Assembly: GCA_029266935.1 (NCBI GenBank)
Contig: JAQSVY010000051.1
Location: 1-8,909 of the forward strand
Length of the DNA: 8,909 nucleotides
Direction of reading: 5' to 3'
Source: Burkholderiales bacterium
GTDB lineage: Bacteria > Pseudomonadota > Gammaproteobacteria > Burkholderiales > SG8-39
Shown: positions 6,530 to 8,909 of the stretch, piece by piece
How positions within the stretch are numbered: position 1 is the stretch's first letter
Layout: each line of letters starts with the position of its first letter
Notes under the pieces: model-generated
Database searches by the model: none
What the model was told of the DNA's origin: nothing
Seen by the model: the letters and a program-made list of their open reading frames with translations, nothing else
Program-made: the position numbers and the translations under genes

Positions 6530-6538
6530 TCCTTCCTT
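6530..6538 (-). promoter_or_regulatory. Ribosome binding site of the SDR gene
   Basis: The minus strand reads AAGGAAGGA, ending four bases before the ATG at 6525 and overlapping the TAA stop (6539-6537) of the upstream FAD gene. It fixes the SDR start and argues against the longer open frame that extends further upstream. Overlap with the stop codon suggests reinitiating ribosomes. Confidence 0.7.
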
Positions 6539-7817
6539 ATGTCGTTGCCGCCGCGCTCTCGCCGGCGATGCGGCCGAGCACCACCGCGCTGAGCAGACCG
6601 TTTCCCGAAAGATAACCCCAGACGTGGGCGCCGGAGACCCCGCATGCGGCTCCGCCACCAGCGAATACGTTCGGCAGGGGGACGACACGCGCATTCTCGT
6701 CGACCACCAGCCCGCCTTGGGTGTGGAAAAGCGCGCCCGTGACCTTGACGCCGTACAGCGGCGGCTCGAGCGGAGGCTTGGTAGTGAAATCGCGCCCGAA
6801 CGCATCGGGCTTGCCGTCCGCGCACTCCTGTACCTCGCGAAGCGTTCCCGGCAGGCCCGGCAGCTCGGGCGCGGGACGAACCGCCCCGGCAGCGACCGCC
6901 TCGCGGTAGTCGGGGAAGCCAAGGGCCATGCGGTGCAGCCGCTCGTCATAGATGCACCAGGCGTGGCCGCCGGGCTGGGCGAGGACGGGAAGGCACTGCT
7001 CGGAGTAGCCGAGGTGCTCGTTCGAGAAGCGCTTGCCGTCGGCGTTCACCTGGATGCCGCCCTCCGTCATGAGCGCCCACGTGATGAGCACGCCGTGCGG
7101 CGTCGCAACCGAGCCGTGCCCCTGGTAGGCGCCCATGTGGCGGAGCGCGCCGCCGAGCCCGGTTCCCCAGCGCAGCGCATCGCCCTGGTTGCCGGCGTGG
7201 CCGAAGTAGAGAGAATGCGCCATCTCGGGGATGTGCTCCGCGACCATGGCGCGGTTGCCGCCGAAGCCGCTGCAGGCGAGGACGAGCGCGTCGTACCCGA
7301 CGCTTTCACGCGTCCCGTCGGGTCGGCGGAATAAGAGCTTCTCTTCCGTAATCTCGGTAACGGTGGCGGAGCACAGCAAATCGATGCCGAGTGCCGCACG
7401 CAGAAGCGCCGCCATCAGCCCCGCGCCGGTCTTCTCCGGCACCGCGTGCATGCGCAGCGCGCTGTGCCCGGGATAGAGAAAGCCTTCGACCAGGACGAAC
7501 GGCACGCCGTGCGCGTCGGCAAGCCACTCGAGCGTCGGGCTCGACGCTCGACACAGTTTGTGAACCATACTGGCGTCGGCTTCGCCGCCATTCTTGCGCT
7601 GGATGTCGGCCGCCATGCGCTCGGGCGAGTCCTCGACGCCGGCCGCGCGCTGCCAGCGCGTGCCGCACGCCGGGACGAAGCCTGAGGAGAGCGCCGTGGA
7701 TCCCGACGGCGACGAGTCTCTTTCCAGGACGAGAACTTCCGCACCGGCATCGCGTGCGGCGAGAGCGGCCACCAGGCCGCACGCGCCGGCACCGACGACG
7801 ACGACCGGGACCTTCAA
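6537..7817 (-). CDS. FAD-dependent oxidoreductase (fumarate reductase / 3-ketosteroid dehydrogenase-like, FAD_binding_2)
   Basis: This 426-residue flavoprotein likely performs alpha,beta-dehydrogenation or the reverse reduction beside a carbonyl. The dinucleotide-binding motif GAGACG (9-14) is followed by the ribose-binding acid E32 in LVLERD and by GSTALSSG (39-46), which in the family contacts FAD phosphate. The central GNQGDALRWGTGLGG (209-223), the NADGKRFSNE stretch (258-267), and the C-terminal KVTGALFHTQGGLVVD (358-373) and FAGGGAACGVSG (385-396) are typical of fumarate reductase/TcuA/KstD proteins; H365 aligns with the substrate-binding histidine of fumarate reductases. No signal peptide or heme motif is present, so it is probably cytoplasmic. 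It is shorter than most KstD proteins. The start is TTG at 7817, the most upstream start in frame; TTGA overlaps the remnant stop of the amidohydrolase gene (7816-7814), so translation was probably coupled. Substrate is unknown. Confidence 0.9.
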   Translation of the reverse strand: MKVPVVVVGAGACGLVAALAARDAGAEVLVLERDSSPSGSTALSSGFVPACGTRWQRAAGVEDSPERMAADIQRKNGGEADASMVHKLCRASSPTLEWLADAHGVPFVLVEGFLYPGHSALRMHAVPEKTGAGLMAALLRAALGIDLLCSATVTEITEEKLLFRRPDGTRESVGYDALVLACSGFGGNRAMVAEHIPEMAHSLYFGHAGNQGDALRWGTGLGGALRHMGAYQGHGSVATPHGVLITWALMTEGGIQVNADGKRFSNEHLGYSEQCLPVLAQPGGHAWCIYDERLHRMALGFPDYREAVAAGAVRPAPELPGLPGTLREVQECADGKPDAFGRDFTTKPPLEPPLYGVKVTGALFHTQGGLVVDENARVVPLPNVFAGGGAACGVSGAHVWGYLSGNGLLSAVVLGRIAGESAAATT

Positions 7818-7978
7818 GCCGTGGGACGGTGCAGGTAGCGCCCGCGCGGCTTGCCGAGCACGTTGCCGTCCTCGCAGACGAGCTCGCCTCGCAGGAAAGT
7901 GGCCTTTACCCTGGCACCAAGCTCAAGCCCCTCGAACGGCGTGTAGCCTTGCGTCGACTCCGAGTCCTTCGCGCGCAC
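7814..7978 (-). pseudogene. Displaced C-terminal segment of the amidohydrolase, out of frame
   Basis: In the frame whose codons begin at 7978, the minus strand encodes 54 residues, including STQGYTPFEGLEL, VKATFLRGELV and GKPRGRYLHRP, then TGA at 7816-7814. This is the characteristic C-terminal end of hydantoinase/dihydropyrimidinase-like proteins (the YTPFEG and FLRGELV motifs of the beta-sandwich region). It belongs to the gene at 7923-8909, but that frame enters different codons after about 7982 and stops at 7923. The conserved residues between the catalytic aspartate region and this tail are missing. The downstream FAD gene begins exactly at this stop, which shows that 7816-7814 is the ancestral end of the gene. 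Confidence 0.82.
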
Positions 7979-8909
7979 CGTCCAGCCAGATGTTGCCGAA
8001 GGTCTTTTTCGCCACCTTGGTCTCGTGGCGGCAGCAGGCGTGGTCGCTCACCACCCAGTCCACCTTGCCGGCGAGGAGCTGCTGCCAGAGGTACTCCACG
8101 TCCTCGCGCGGCCGGATCGGCGGGTTCACCTTGGCGAGGACGCCCGTCCTCGCGTCGACGTCGAGCATCAGGTGGCCGATGGTCACCTCGCGGCGGAAGT
8201 CGATGTGCGGGAACAGCTCGGCCATCTGCAGCGCCGCGTCCAGCGCCTTGCGGGAGCTCAGGTGAAGCAGGTTGATGGTCGGCAGCGCTGTTTCGTTGGC
8301 GAGGTAGGCGGCGATGAAGACCGCAAGGCCCTCGGAATGCGGGGGGCGGGCGGCATGGTAGGCCGCGAGGCCTTTCAGCTTGCCCGCGGTCTCCACCATC
8401 TTCGTGTAGGCGGTCATGATCTCGGCCGTCTCGCAGTGGAGCGAAAGGCTGATCTGCGAAGCCTTCTCCGAAAAGCGCTCGCGCGCCGCCTGGACCCCGC
8501 GCATGATGAACTCGAAGTGGGCGTAGTCGTAGCGCTCGTCGGGGCCGATCATCAGGAAGTCGCGCTGCCTGTCGGAGCGCCCATGCAGCCCGTGCGAGCC
8601 GTAGAACATGAAGATCTTGAAGGAACACACACCGTGGTCTTTGATCAGCTTTTCTATTTCCGAGATGTGCGTGCTGTCCATGGGCGCCAGGTGGTAGCCG
8701 TAGTCGACGTGGAACTTCCCCTCGGAGATCTTCCGCACCTCGGGAAAGAACTTCCGGTAAGGCCCGCCCTTGTTGAGGTAGTACTGCCCGGTGCGGAAGT
8801 AGTTGAGCATCGAGGTGACGCCGCCCTGCGCGGCGGCGCGGCTCTCGCTCACGGCGTCTTCCTTGAGCGGCGAGTAGATGCCGGCATGCATGTGGGCATC
8901 GACCACGCC
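7923..8909 (-). CDS. Hydantoinase/dihydropyrimidinase-like amidohydrolase, 5' partial and 3' frameshifted
   Basis: This is a metal-dependent cyclic amidohydrolase of the D-hydantoinase/dihydropyrimidinase/dihydroorotase superfamily, which opens cyclic amide rings such as hydantoins, imides and dihydropyrimidines. The start codon lies beyond 8909; 328 residues are visible. The binuclear metal site is complete: HxH in VVDAHMHAG, the carboxylated-lysine candidate in SFKIFMFY, the histidines of LSLHCETAEI and INLLHLSS, and the aspartate of VVSDHACC. An insertion-like FYGSHGLHGRSDRQRDFLMI follows the lysine and marks a distinct subgroup. After NIWL (7991-7983) the frame runs into unrelated codons (GAREGLGVDARLHAVRGA) and stops at 7923, while the real C-terminus continues in another frame. 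A protein made as written would lack the C-terminal barrel/sandwich part and may be inactive. It is first of the three visible genes of the minus-strand operon. Confidence 0.87.
   Translation of the reverse strand, partial: GVVDAHMHAGIYSPLKEDAVSESRAAAQGGVTSMLNYFRTGQYYLNKGGPYRKFFPEVRKISEGKFHVDYGYHLAPMDSTHISEIEKLIKDHGVCSFKIFMFYGSHGLHGRSDRQRDFLMIGPDERYDYAHFEFIMRGVQAARERFSEKASQISLSLHCETAEIMTAYTKMVETAGKLKGLAAYHAARPPHSEGLAVFIAAYLANETALPTINLLHLSSRKALDAALQMAELFPHIDFRREVTIGHLMLDVDARTGVLAKVNPPIRPREDVEYLWQQLLAGKVDWVVSDHACCRHETKVAKKTFGNIWLDGAREGLGVDARLHAVRGA

Noticed and set aside
6526..6825. Upstream extension of the SDR frame.
   Set aside because: It overlaps the conserved C-terminus of the FAD enzyme in another frame, and a strong ribosome binding site plus the family N-terminus place the start at 6525.
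7906..8628. A 240-codon minus-strand frame overlapping the amidohydrolase.
   Set aside because: Its translation has no family motif and it is neither the frame of the metal-site residues nor that of the displaced C-terminus.
1..8909. CRISPR array, IS element, phage, toxin-antitoxin or defence island.
   Set aside because: No spaced direct repeats, transposase motifs, terminal inverted repeats or recognisable defence domains were seen; composition looks uniform across the window.

Overview
The window is GC-rich, densely packed bacterial DNA with short gaps, overlapping start and stop codons, and strong third-position G/C bias. The gene block gloB / YafS-like methyltransferase / rnhA / dnaQ, with rnhA and dnaQ pointing the same way, together with the wording of the acyl-CoA ligase and enoyl-CoA hydratase-like proteins, suggests a betaproteobacterium (Burkholderiales or a relative). 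That assignment is an inference from protein family resemblance. No rRNA, tRNA, IS element, CRISPR array or phage gene was seen.

Layout. (1) Positions 1-2036 form a conserved housekeeping block. The 5' end of gloB (glyoxalase II) runs left off the window. Divergent from it is a tightly coupled plus-strand run: an atypical methyltransferase-like gene, rnhA (RNase HI) and dnaQ (Pol III epsilon, proofreading). The genes overlap by 8 and 29 bases. (2) Positions 2054-2815, minus strand, hold an unrecognised protein with two N-terminal membrane segments. It converges on dnaQ across a GC-rich hairpin. (3) Positions 2889-5781 are a plus-strand fatty or organic acid activation operon: a medium-chain/DmdB-like acyl-CoA ligase, an ECHDC3-like crotonase-fold protein joined by an ATGA overlap, and a small TerB-fold protein. 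(4) Positions 5782-8909 are a minus-strand operon read from the right edge: a hydantoinase/dihydropyrimidinase-like amidohydrolase (5' end outside the window), an FAD-dependent oxidoreductase of the fumarate reductase/ketosteroid dehydrogenase family, and a short-chain dehydrogenase-like protein.

The third and fourth blocks look catabolic. The ligase would make acyl-CoA thioesters. The minus-strand set combines cyclic amide hydrolysis with two redox steps on an unknown substrate.

The most notable points are these. The amidohydrolase gene carries an apparent internal deletion plus frameshift near 7980, with its true C-terminus still readable in another frame down to 7814. Two enzymes from well-known families (the crotonase-like protein and the SDR) lack their usual catalytic residues. 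The gloB/methyltransferase divergent starts overlap, and the methyltransferase has no good start codon where homologues begin. I found no clear new defence or mobile system.
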